A DNA stretch of 32,238 bases from Candidatus Sumerlaeota bacterium (GTDB taxonomy: Bacteria; Sumerlaeota; Sumerlaeia; JABWBI01), in NCBI GenBank assembly GCA_016928695.1, contig JAFGKF010000299.1:1-32238 (forward strand), given 5' to 3'. This document shows, one piece after another, positions 23,049 to 30,438 of the stretch. Made by a program: the position numbers and the translations under genes. Positions within the stretch are counted from its first letter, which is position 1. The number at the start of each line of letters is the position of its first letter. The notes under the pieces were generated by a model that was not told the DNA's origin, searched no databases, and saw nothing but the letters and a program-made list of their open reading frames with translations.

Positions 23049-23794
23049 TCGCCCCCCTGCCCGATCCCGAACACCTCCGCCGCATCGGACTGCTGTCGCG
23101 GACGGTGGCGCACGACTTCAACAACTTCCTCGGGGCCATTCTCGGCTACTCCTCTCTGCTGAGCAGCCGCCTCGAGCCCGGCTCGGCGGGGCAGCGCCAG
23201 GCCGGCAAGATCGAGATGGCCGCCAACGACGCCAGCGCCAAGACCAGCCGCCTGCTCGCCTTCGGCCGCATGTGGACCATGCCGCCCTCGCGCATGCCGC
23301 TCGAGCTCTCGCTTCTGCAGGAGGAGATCATCCGCCGTCTCGAGGGGGGAGGCGACCAGCCGCTGGCCGAGGTCCACGCCGAGCGCACCGAGAGTGGGGC
23401 CAAGGTGGCGATCGATCCCCAGCAGCTTCACCGGGGGATCGAGACAATCGCGACGAACGCCTGTGAGGCTCAGCGCGGAGCGAAGCCCCCTCGCATCGAC
23501 GTCCGCTTCGCCGTTGTCGGGTCGTCCGCTCTCCCCACCGAGCCCGCGGCACCCTCCCCAACGGGGCAGTGGTTTCAGATCACGATCTCCGACCCGGGTG
23601 TGGGAATGGACGAGGAGACTTTGGCCCAGGCCGGGGAGCCGGGATTCAGCTCCCACGTGGAGGTCCGTCGCCAGGGCCTGGGGGTGCCCATCGCCCACGG
23701 TTTCGCCCACTCGCACGGTGGAGCGCTGCAGATCGACTCCAAAGCGGGGGAGGGGACTGTGGTCACCCTCTGGCTCCCCGTCGCGTCTGTGTGA
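23045..23794 (+). CDS. Sensorless cytoplasmic histidine kinase (NtrB-like core)
   Basis: A 249-residue minimal histidine kinase. Residues 15-80 are the phosphoacceptor domain with the HDFNN-type H-box (VAHDFNNFLGAILGYSSLL, H23). Residues 120-248 are the ATPase domain with N-box TNACEA (N138), G1 motif DPGVGMD (D183-D189), GLG (211-213) and HGGALQIDSKAGEGTVVTLWLP. There are no transmembrane helices, PAS or HAMP domains, so it must sense through a partner or be always on. It is translationally coupled (ATGA) to the tolC-like gene. H-boxes of this type often pair with NtrC-type activators, and sensorless soluble kinases such as FlgS drive sigma54 flagellar genes in some bacteria. A flagellar role here is a guess from the divergent operon. 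Confidence 0.85.
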   Translation: MIAPLPDPEHLRRIGLLSRTVAHDFNNFLGAILGYSSLLSSRLEPGSAGQRQAGKIEMAANDASAKTSRLLAFGRMWTMPPSRMPLELSLLQEEIIRRLEGGGDQPLAEVHAERTESGAKVAIDPQQLHRGIETIATNACEAQRGAKPPRIDVRFAVVGSSALPTEPAAPSPTGQWFQITISDPGVGMDEETLAQAGEPGFSSHVEVRRQGLGVPIAHGFAHSHGGALQIDSKAGEGTVVTLWLPVASV

Positions 23795-23804
23795 TCCTCT
23801 CCCC

Positions 23805-24422
23805 TCAGCGCCGCGCGAACGGGGACTCCAGCGGCATGATCTCAGGCACGGGGTCGGCGATGCGGACCACGCCGTCGGTGGGGTGGAGCCAGTAGACCTC
23901 ACGCACCGCGGCGCTGGGATTCCCCTCCGGTGATCCGAAGACCAAAATGCACAGACGTGTCTCATCGGGATCCCAGCCGATCGCCTGGAAGGACAGGCGC
24001 TCCATCGGCTCCGGGTGCATTCGGTCCCAGAGCGCCTGCACGGGCTCCATGAGGCCCGGCTGCTCGATGAGCACATGGCGCTGCAGCCGCAGGACCACAA
24101 AGTCGTGGAGGTGGCCGTAGTCGCGGTGGTTGATCGCGAGCCATCGGCTGTCGGGTGACCAGATCAGGCTGCCGGGGCCGTGGAGCTCGTCGATCAGGCA
24201 ATCGACCCCCTCGCGGGTGAGATGGCGGTACCAAACCTCTTGAACTCCGCGCCGCTGGCTGTCCATGATCTGAACCCCCTGGCGGCCATTGGGAGCGGGA
24301 AACCAGGTGTGACCGATCTCCTCGGGCGCGAAGGTCAGGCGCTCATGGCCGCAGCCCAGGGTGAGAGCCGCCAGAGCGGCGACTGAGATGAGGAGTGTTT
24401 GGGAGATGCGAATCAACATCAT
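23805..24422 (-). CDS. Lipoprotein with WD40/TolB-like segment, unknown function
   Basis: A 205-residue predicted lipoprotein with signal peptide and lipobox TLGC (C24). The mature part contains LIWSPDSRWLAINHR, a TolB/PD40-type beta-propeller blade motif, and a second similar blade around IGWDPDETRLCILVFGSPEG, so it may be a short incomplete propeller. I do not recognise a named family. Two ATGs in a row (24422 and 24419) are possible starts. Its end lies ten bases from the convergent kinase stop, and its start is only about 22 bases from the likely start of the divergent isomerase gene, so their promoters must overlap coding sequence. Confidence 0.7.
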   Translation of the reverse strand: MMLIRISQTLLISVAALAALTLGCGHERLTFAPEEIGHTWFPAPNGRQGVQIMDSQRRGVQEVWYRHLTREGVDCLIDELHGPGSLIWSPDSRWLAINHRDYGHLHDFVVLRLQRHVLIEQPGLMEPVQALWDRMHPEPMERLSFQAIGWDPDETRLCILVFGSPEGNPSAAVREVYWLHPTDGVVRIADPVPEIMPLESPFARR

Positions 24423-24444
24423 GACGAGGAACTTGGACGAGAGA

Positions 24445-26166
24445 ATGCGGTGCCGTCAAACAATTCTGGCGGCTCTTGCACTTGCACTCATGGTGCTGCC
24501 CCTCGGGGCGCAGGGGGACGACGATCCCATCATCGCCGAGGCGCGCGGTGCCACCATCACACTCAGCCAGTGGAATGCCCACCTCGAGGCCTCCCCGCGG
24601 CTGAGCGCGGTCACAGACCTCTCACCGGAGCAGGCGCGCTCCATGGTGGAGCGAGAGCTGCTCGGGCTGCTCGGACGCCAGATCGATCTCAGAGAGATCG
24701 AGGAGCGGGGCCTGGAGAATCTCTCGGAGACCGACGTCCGTGTCGCCGCGGCCGAGCGCAGCCTGCTGGCACAGTGGGCCCGCAGAGAGGGGCTCGCCGG
24801 GGAGATCGAGATCTCCGAGGAGGCCCTGGAGGAGGCCCTCGAGGAGCGCAGTGATGAGCTGAATGTCCCCCCCGCCGTCCGGTTCCAGCAGATCTATCTC
24901 TCCCTGCGGGGCCTCAGCGAGGAGGAGGCGGAGGCCAAGCGGGAGCTGGCTGAGGAGATCGATGCCCAGCTGGGGGAGGACCCCTCTCGCTTCGGTGAGC
25001 TCATGGAGAGCCACTCGGACTCAGAGATCCGCGACCCGTCCGTCATCCTGGGACCCATCAATCCCGAGCAGACCCATGAGGCCGTGGTCGAAGTGCTCTG
25101 GTCCCTGGAGGAGGGCGAGGTCAGCAGATCGTTGGAGACCCCCTATGGCATCCACTTTTTCAAGCTGAACGGCTTCGTCGATCGATCCCTCAATCCCTCC
25201 CAGGCCAGGATCCAGGTGCGCGCGGATCTCGTCCGCGAGGCCACCGAGGCGCGCATCGAGGAGATCGTGGCCAACCCCGGTGCGCTCGATCTTCAGCTGC
25301 CCCCCCCGCCGGAGACACTGGCCGAGGACACGGTGATCGTCGGCGGAACCGTCGAGGTCACAGGGGCGGACCTCGCCCTTCTCCGGGGATTCGATCTCGC
25401 CAACCCTCCGGACAGCGAGACCCTCGCGGCGATGATCTCCGAGACTCAGGAGGAGGCGGCCCTCGCCACCCTGGCCCGGGTGCATGGGTGGGATCAGGAC
25501 CCGCAGATCGCCGAGGCTGTGGAGAGTGCACGTGATCGCACCCTGATCCAGGTGCTCTGGGAGCAGCGCCTCGAGGAGGACCAGCCGATCACCGACGAGC
25601 TCGTGCGCTCGACCTATGAGGAGAACATCGACGCCTGTGCCCAGCCCCGCCGCGTGCTGGTGCGCGAGATCGAGCTCCGCCCCGCTCGCCACGCGGAGTC
25701 GGGCCAGTCCTTCGCCCTCCTCGATGTTCTGGAGCAGGCCGAGGCGCTGTGCGAGCGCCTCGCCGCGGGCGAGGACTTCGGGGATATCGCGCGCGAGCGC
25801 TCCACGTCCGACGATGTCGAGGCGGATCTCGAACCCCACTGGGTCTATCCCCACGGGATCGACAGTGCGCGCTTTGGGGCCCTTGCGGAGGCCGCCACCG
25901 GCGAGATCTCGGAGCCAATCCAGCTCCCGGACGGCTTCCTGATCGCGGAGGTCCTCGGCGTCGAGGAGAACATCCACGCCCCCCTCGAGCACGTCGAGGG
26001 CAGCATTCGCCACCGCCTGCTCCGCACGCGGCAGCGGCGCGTGGGCAATGCCTGGAATGAGGCGATTCAGCAGGAGGCCGTTTTCCACATCCCCGACGAC
26101 GTGATTCTCCGCCACACGGCTCCCACCGAGGAGGAGATCCCCGCCTCGCCCGAGGAGAGCCTCTGA
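24445..26166 (+). CDS. SurA-like periplasmic peptidyl-prolyl isomerase with two parvulin domains
   Basis: A 573-residue exported protein. I place the start at ATG 24445 because the signal peptide (MRCRQTILAALALALMVLP, cleavage near LGAQG) begins there; an ATG at 24421 would add a charged leader. After a SurA_N-like helical region (about 30-140) come two degenerate parvulin domains at about 145-246 (VRFQQIYLSLRG, GILGPINPEQ-like turn, ETPYGIHFFKL) and 402-507 (RRVLVREIELRP, DFGDIARERSTSDDVEADL, LPDGFLIAEVLGV). It is very acidic. SurA-type proteins chaperone outer membrane proteins, which fits the TolC and flagellar ring genes nearby. Several parvulin active-site residues seem not conserved, so it may be mainly a chaperone. 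Confidence 0.8.
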   Translation: MRCRQTILAALALALMVLPLGAQGDDDPIIAEARGATITLSQWNAHLEASPRLSAVTDLSPEQARSMVERELLGLLGRQIDLREIEERGLENLSETDVRVAAAERSLLAQWARREGLAGEIEISEEALEEALEERSDELNVPPAVRFQQIYLSLRGLSEEEAEAKRELAEEIDAQLGEDPSRFGELMESHSDSEIRDPSVILGPINPEQTHEAVVEVLWSLEEGEVSRSLETPYGIHFFKLNGFVDRSLNPSQARIQVRADLVREATEARIEEIVANPGALDLQLPPPPETLAEDTVIVGGTVEVTGADLALLRGFDLANPPDSETLAAMISETQEEAALATLARVHGWDQDPQIAEAVESARDRTLIQVLWEQRLEEDQPITDELVRSTYEENIDACAQPRRVLVREIELRPARHAESGQSFALLDVLEQAEALCERLAAGEDFGDIARERSTSDDVEADLEPHWVYPHGIDSARFGALAEAATGEISEPIQLPDGFLIAEVLGVEENIHAPLEHVEGSIRHRLLRTRQRRVGNAWNEAIQQEAVFHIPDDVILRHTAPTEEEIPASPEESL

Positions 26167-26170
26167 GCCA

Positions 26171-26207
26171 CCCGGCCGGCTCCAGGCCAACCATCGATCA
26201 GGCCGGG
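26171..26207 (+). terminator. Possible hairpin downstream of the isomerase gene
   Basis: CCCGGCC (26171-26177) and GGCCGGG (26201-26207) form a perfect 7-base inverted repeat with a 23-base loop, five bases after the stop. There is no T-run, so a rho-independent terminator is uncertain. Confidence 0.25.
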
Positions 26208-26221
26208 GAGTCATCTCTCTG

Positions 26222-26250
26222 TTGACACTGGGACCTGACCGCGTCAGAAA
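26222..26250 (+). promoter_or_regulatory. Possible promoter of the LysM lipoprotein gene
   Basis: A perfect TTGACA at 26222-26227 lies 65 bases before the gene. At 17 bases spacing the -10 position reads CAGAAA, a poor match. The box is in the right place but only half supported. Confidence 0.25.
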
Positions 26251-26291
26251 ACAGCTCAACCACCATCCCGCCCGAAAGGAGACGAGAGCCC

Positions 26292-26951
26292 ATGCTCACG
26301 CTCATGCGCTCACCCGCCCCCGCTCTCGCCCCAACGCTTCTGCTCGTCTCCCTGCTTCTCCCCCTCGGGGGTTGCATGGGATCCTCCCCCGGGGACGACC
26401 CCGCGATCCAGCACCGCTTCCAGGTTCTGGCCGATCAGATCCGCGATCTGAAGTTCGACGTCGAGGACAGCCAGGAGACCATCGAATCTCTCAGCGCTCG
26501 GCTGGAGTCCGATGGCCCCGGCGTCGCCCCCGGAGCGCTCGCCACCCTCGAGGCCTCCGATCAGGAGCTGCTCCAGACTCTCGAGGACCTGCAGCGTCAG
26601 GTCGCTCAGCTGTCGGAGGAGCTGGAGACCATGCACCGCCAGCAGATGGTGAGCACCATCTCCGCGGGGTCAGCGCTGCCCGCGCCCCCCACCGCGTCGC
26701 GGGCCTCCGCCGACAACGCCGTCTCCGCCGCCGCTGATCCGGCCGAGTCGAGAGCGAGCGCGCGTCTGGCCTCGACCCAGCCCACCTCCAGCCGACCACG
26801 CGGATTCTATCATCGCCTGGCCGAGAGCGAGGACCTCGAGTCACTGGCCGAGCGCTATCACACCGATGTCGCCACCCTGCTGCAGGCCAACGGCATGCCC
26901 AGCAACGCCAGGCCCCTCGCCGGTCAGCAGCTCTTCATTCCGCAGAACTGA
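26292..26951 (+). CDS. LysM-domain lipoprotein with coiled coil
   Basis: A 219-residue lipoprotein. The signal peptide ends in lipobox LGGC (C28). A coiled-coil stretch at about 38-122 (FQVLADQIRDLKFDVEDSQETIESL, LLQTLEDLQRQVAQLSEELETMH) follows, then an Ala/Ser/Pro-rich linker, then one LysM module at about 168-218 (FYHRLAESEDLESLAERYHTDVATLLQANGM, ending QQLFIPQN). LysM binds peptidoglycan glycan strands, so this probably links the outer membrane to the wall or recruits a partner through the coiled coil. The pattern recalls YbgF/CpoB-like and NlpD-like proteins but has no TPR or peptidase domain. AAAGGAG precedes the ATG. Confidence 0.82.
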   Translation: MLTLMRSPAPALAPTLLLVSLLLPLGGCMGSSPGDDPAIQHRFQVLADQIRDLKFDVEDSQETIESLSARLESDGPGVAPGALATLEASDQELLQTLEDLQRQVAQLSEELETMHRQQMVSTISAGSALPAPPTASRASADNAVSAAADPAESRASARLASTQPTSSRPRGFYHRLAESEDLESLAERYHTDVATLLQANGMPSNARPLAGQQLFIPQN

Positions 26952-27006
26952 GTCCCCACCGATCGGGGACCGAACAGATGTGCGGGGCTCCCCGTGGGGG
27001 CCCCGC
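26952..27006. terminator. Bidirectional hairpins between convergent genes
   Basis: Directly after the LysM gene stop are two perfect hairpins: GTCCCC (26952-26957) with GGGGAC (26965-26970), loop of 7, and GCGGGGC (26982-26988) with GCCCCGC (27000-27006), with a nested CCCC-GT-GGGG. They fill the 65-base space before the end of the convergent PilZ gene and could end transcription from both sides, though no T-run follows. Confidence 0.5.
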
Positions 27007-27016
27007 CCTGTGTCTC

Positions 27017-27892
27017 TCAGACCTGTGCGTCCGCCTCGAGTCGCCGGCGCCGCAGAATGCGGCGCTGCATTTTGAAGACGTAGCGGATGATCCGGTCTCG
27101 GTCCTCCTCGCGGATGTGGGTGAAGCGGACATAGACGAGGTGTGAGGGGGTTCCCTCCGGGGGGGAGGGGTGGTGGTCGACCCGCGTGATCTCGCCGAGG
27201 CAGATGATGGCGACATAGGGGAAGAAGGAGAGATCGAAGGTCATCTTCAGCCTGGTGCCGACCGCCGGCACCTCGTCGGACTCATAGGCCAGCCCCGCCC
27301 CGGAGATGTTGATGACCCGGCTGCTGCGCTCACGGCTCTCCTCGGGCTCCTCGCCCCGCTGTATGGCGATCAGCATGTCCACCTTGGCGGAGAGCTCGCG
27401 CAGCATCCGGTGGAAATTGGAGAGAACCAGGTCGAGGCGCTCGAAGCTGTCATCGTTGGTCCCTGAGCGATCGTGGTCACCGGTGTCCTGCACACCTCCG
27501 AGCGGCTCACTGATGATCCGCTGGCTCAGCTCGGTGAACTCTGCCTCACTCAGCTCGACATGGCGGAAGAGCAGAGACGAGTCCACGCGCAGGTGGGTGC
27601 GCCGCTCGACGATCTCGACGGTCACCTGCCGCCCCCGCTCGTCGATGTGCTCCAGGTGCACGGGGACGGACATCTGGCCCAGCTCAGGGGAGATCCACGA
27701 GAGCTCCAGCCCCCCGGTCGAGGCGATCTCCTCGAGTCTCTGGGGGCTGAAACCGTCGTCGATGCCGATGGTGTGTCGCTTGCCGTCGGTGGCGAGAAGC
27801 CGCCCGACCTGCGGGCTCATGTCCCCGTCGGGGAGATCGACGCTGTGAAGCGTCACTGCGCTCTCGGCGTTGGGGAGGGTCTGGATGGTCAT
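27017..27892 (-). CDS. PilZ-domain c-di-GMP-binding protein with an insertion
   Basis: A 291-residue cytoplasmic protein. The c-di-GMP binding elements of PilZ are present but far apart: RRTHLR at 97-102 and NISGAG at 195-200. About 90 residues of helical sequence (FERLDLVLSNFHRMLRELSAKVDMLIAIQ) lie between them, where ordinary PilZ domains have 20-30. The barrel continues through LKMTFDLSFFPYVAIICLGEITRVD and ends in FTHIREEDRDRIIRYVFKMQRRILRRRR. Residues 1-95 form a YcgR-like beta domain. I choose ATG 27892 (GGAGG ten bases upstream) over the GTG at 27916 that overlaps the HD-GYP gene stop. As last gene of a c-di-GMP module it likely reads out the signal at the motor or envelope. Confidence 0.85.
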   Translation of the reverse strand: MTIQTLPNAESAVTLHSVDLPDGDMSPQVGRLLATDGKRHTIGIDDGFSPQRLEEIASTGGLELSWISPELGQMSVPVHLEHIDERGRQVTVEIVERRTHLRVDSSLLFRHVELSEAEFTELSQRIISEPLGGVQDTGDHDRSGTNDDSFERLDLVLSNFHRMLRELSAKVDMLIAIQRGEEPEESRERSSRVINISGAGLAYESDEVPAVGTRLKMTFDLSFFPYVAIICLGEITRVDHHPSPPEGTPSHLVYVRFTHIREEDRDRIIRYVFKMQRRILRRRRLEADAQV

Positions 27893-27912
27893 GGGGATCG
27901 TCCTCCGTGCTG

Positions 27913-29451
27913 TCACATCACAGCCAGGCGGTCATCGGCCTCGGCTCTGAGGGTGCGGTGCAGCGCATCGATCACGTCGGGGTCATAATGGACACCGCGG
28001 GTGCGCTTGAACTCCGACAGGGCGTAGGCCTGACCCATCGCCCGCCGGTAAGGTCGCGTGGTGGTCATCGCGTCGTGGGCATCGGCCACGGCGACGATCC
28101 GCGCCAGGAGCGGGATCTCATCACCCCGCAGGCCATCGGGGTATCCCGTGCCGTCGACTCTCTCGTGGTGGCTGCGGATGATGTCGCGCTCGGCCTGGAT
28201 CAGATTCAGCGGCTCGACGATGCTCTCCCCGATGACCGGGTGGGTCTTGATCACCTCGAACTCCGCGGAGGTGAGTCGCCCCGTCTTGAGGAGGATCGAG
28301 TCGCGCACGCCGATTTTGCCGACGTCGTGCAGGATCGCGGCGAACTCGATCGACTCGATGTCCGTCTCGGGCAGGCCCATCTCCCGGCCGATCATCATCG
28401 CCACCTGCGTGACCCGCTTCGAGTGCTCCTTCGTGTACGGGTCCTTCGCCTCCAGCGTGCTGACCAGGCTGCGGAGGGTGTCGACGAGGTTGAGGTGAAG
28501 CGATTCATAGAGCGCGTTGTTCTCGATCTTCATCGCCGCCTTCGCGGCCAGAGACGTGATCAGGTGGAACTCCTCCGAGGTGAAGTCCTCCCCCCCGTGC
28601 TTCTCGCTGAGGTTGAGCACACCCAGCACCTCACCCGAGATCGCCAGGGGCACGGAGATGAACGATGGCGAGTGGTAGATCTGGAGACGAGAGGGCGAGG
28701 TCGACAGGGCGCTGCCGCGGGTCACATGCAGCGGCGCCAGGCTCTGGGCCACGCTCCCCGCGACACCCTCGCCCACGGGGATCTCGATCTGGCGCTGGAG
28801 CGGCTCGCTGAGCCCGTGGGCACTGCGGACCGTCAGCGACCGCCCGTCGGGTGTGACCAGCATCAGGCTGACGCGCTGCGCCCCCGTCAGATCCACGGCC
28901 AGCTCGACGACGCGGTCGAAGAGCGTCGCGTTGTCCTCGGCCTCGGTGATCTCCTCACTGATGCGGTTGAGGCTCGTCAGCTCGCGCACGCGTCGGTTCA
29001 GCTTGGCGTTGAGCCGCTGGATCACCGCCAGGCGGTTCGCCTTCGCCGCCAGCTGATGATTCTCATGGACCAGTCGGTGCTCCTCGAGGGCGCGGGTGAT
29101 CACACGCTCCAGGATCTCCATCTTGAAGGGCTTGGTCAGAAACTCACAGGCCCCCAGACGCATCGCCTGCACCGCCTGGTCGACCGTGGGATAGCCCGTC
29201 AGAAGAATCACCGGGATCTCCGGGCTCATCTCCCGGCTGCGCCGCAGGACCTCGATCCCGTCCATGTCGGGCAGCCGCAGGTCGGTCACCACCAGACCCA
29301 GGCCGCCCAGCGCGATCATCTCGACCGCCTCCTCGCCGCTGTGCACGACGAGCGGCTGGTGGCCCAGCTGCTCGATCATCATCGAGAGCGTCTCACAGAC
29401 ACCCGCGTGGTCGTCGACGATCAGAATCTGCTCGCGGACGGCGCCGGCCAT
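27913..29451 (-). CDS. Response regulator with GAF and HD-GYP domains (c-di-GMP phosphodiesterase)
   Basis: A 512-residue protein with three domains. The receiver at 8-118 has phosphoacceptor D57 in VVTDLRLPDMDG and K107. A GAF domain at about 165-310 follows (EITEAEDNATLFDRVVELAVDLTGAQRVSLML, PVGEGVAGSVA). The HD-GYP domain at about 322-500 has H343, HD at 375-376 in AAILHDVGKIGV, and HHERVDGTGYPDG with GYP at 436-438. HD-GYP enzymes hydrolyse c-di-GMP to pGpG or GMP, and all key residues look intact. Lowering c-di-GMP usually favours swimming. It lies two bases after the upstream receiver gene and just before the PilZ gene, forming one operon behind a sigma28-type promoter. Confidence 0.95.
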   Translation of the reverse strand: MAGAVREQILIVDDHAGVCETLSMMIEQLGHQPLVVHSGEEAVEMIALGGLGLVVTDLRLPDMDGIEVLRRSREMSPEIPVILLTGYPTVDQAVQAMRLGACEFLTKPFKMEILERVITRALEEHRLVHENHQLAAKANRLAVIQRLNAKLNRRVRELTSLNRISEEITEAEDNATLFDRVVELAVDLTGAQRVSLMLVTPDGRSLTVRSAHGLSEPLQRQIEIPVGEGVAGSVAQSLAPLHVTRGSALSTSPSRLQIYHSPSFISVPLAISGEVLGVLNLSEKHGGEDFTSEEFHLITSLAAKAAMKIENNALYESLHLNLVDTLRSLVSTLEAKDPYTKEHSKRVTQVAMMIGREMGLPETDIESIEFAAILHDVGKIGVRDSILLKTGRLTSAEFEVIKTHPVIGESIVEPLNLIQAERDIIRSHHERVDGTGYPDGLRGDEIPLLARIVAVADAHDAMTTTRPYRRAMGQAYALSEFKRTRGVHYDPDVIDALHRTLRAEADDRLAVM

Positions 29452-29453
29452 GG

Positions 29454-30179
29454 TCAGCCCGTCGCCTCAGCCAGTCTCCGCTTGGCCAGCTCGAGGTCTT
29501 TCCCGCTCAGCACGCCCCGCCGATGCAGGTCCTCGAGGAGCATCAGTCTCTGCTCGTACAGGCTCTCATCGGTCTGCGCCGCCGCCGCGTAGGGGCGCAG
29601 CGCCTGCTGGGGGGTCGTCGGGACACGGAGGCGCACGCTGTCGTGCGAGCGCTGCTCCGACAGGGCGAGGAACTCCTGACTCAGGCTCTCAAAGCTGCGC
29701 TGCAGCCGGGTGAACTCCCGCTCGAGCTCCGCCAGCCGCGCGGACATCCGCTCGTTGTCGCGCCGCAGCGCGAGCTGCTCGGCGGCCCGCTGGACGACGA
29801 GCTTCACCTCGCCGAGCAGAAAGGGCTTGGTGATGTAGTCGAACGCGCCCAGCTGCACCGCCTCGAGCGTCGTCTGAAGGCTCGAGTAGCCCGTGATGAT
29901 GATCACCATCGTCTCGGGGCTCTGCTCGTGAACCATCCGCAGAAGATCGAGGCCCGTGACCTCCGGCATGTGGATGTCCGCGATCAGGATGTCCGGTGGC
30001 GAGGCCTCGAGATGGCGCTTGGCCTCCACGCTCGAGGTGAACGAGTGAACCGTCAGGCCATCGCTGAGAAAAACCTCCTCCAGCAGGGAGACGATGTAGC
30101 GGTCATCGTCGACAACCACCAGGGAGGGGGTGAAGACGCCCCTCTCGGTGGGGGAGGCGGTCTGCTGGGTTTCGCTCAC
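29454..30179 (-). CDS. Single-domain response regulator with coiled coil and SHOCT-like tail
   Basis: A 241-residue protein. I set the start at the GTG at 30179 because the receiver begins shortly after it; the open frame upstream is Cys/Gly-rich and unlike protein. The receiver spans 18-135 (SLVVVDDDRYIV, D68 in ILIADIHMPEVTG, K118 in YITKPF). A coiled coil at 135-178 follows (RRDNERMSARLAELEREFTRLQRSFESLSQEF). The last 33 residues (LMLLEDLHRRGVLSGKDLELAKRRL) match the short SHOCT-type pattern of a helix-turn with Gly-Val-Leu. No DNA-binding domain is present, so it probably acts by protein contact, perhaps with the HD-GYP protein encoded next. SHOCT resemblance is by eye. Confidence 0.82.
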   Translation of the reverse strand: MSETQQTASPTERGVFTPSLVVVDDDRYIVSLLEEVFLSDGLTVHSFTSSVEAKRHLEASPPDILIADIHMPEVTGLDLLRMVHEQSPETMVIIITGYSSLQTTLEAVQLGAFDYITKPFLLGEVKLVVQRAAEQLALRRDNERMSARLAELEREFTRLQRSFESLSQEFLALSEQRSHDSVRLRVPTTPQQALRPYAAAAQTDESLYEQRLMLLEDLHRRGVLSGKDLELAKRRLAEATG

Positions 30180-30288
30180 TTTGGCTGTCCCATGGCGCAG
30201 CGCGCGGGGGGATTCACCCGTGCGACCAGCGGGCAGAGGACACCCGCATGGCAGCACGCTCTGGCATCGTGCTGCGACGCCAAGAGAC

Positions 30289-30316
30289 GTATCGTCCTCC
30301 CCAGGGCTGCACTTGA
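30289..30316 (-). promoter_or_regulatory. Sigma28 (FliA)-type promoter of the c-di-GMP module
   Basis: On the minus strand TCAAGT (30316-30311) is followed by a 14-base spacer and GACGATAC (30296-30289). The -35 is identical and the spacing equal to the flgM promoter, and the -10 differs from GCCGATAA at two positions. It is about 110 bases upstream of the GTG at 30179, leaving a leader of about 100 bases. Confidence 0.55.
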
Positions 30317-30331
30317 TCGCCCATCCGATGC

Positions 30332-30346
30332 AAATCGGTCCGATTT
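30332..30346. promoter_or_regulatory. Palindromic operator candidate in the divergent region
   Basis: AAATCGG-T-CCGATTT is a perfect 7+1+7 inverted repeat, 16 bases upstream of the sigma28-type -35 box and about 90 bases before the divergent glycosyltransferase gene. Its size and position suit a dimeric regulator acting on either gene. A GC-only palindrome (CCCCCGCGGGGG, 30352-30363) is next to it. Confidence 0.35.
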
Positions 30347-30438
30347 CCAACCCCCCGCGGGGGCAGACTTTGGGCATTGCAACTTCACCCCGAAATCCGC
30401 ATTCTCCTGCCCCGTCACCCCGCGGTTTCCCAGCTGGA

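Noticed and set aside
30262-30275. TGGCATCGTGCTGC on the plus strand before the glycosyltransferase gene, resembling a sigma54 promoter
   Set aside because: There are only nine bases between GG and GC and the gene has no link to sigma54.
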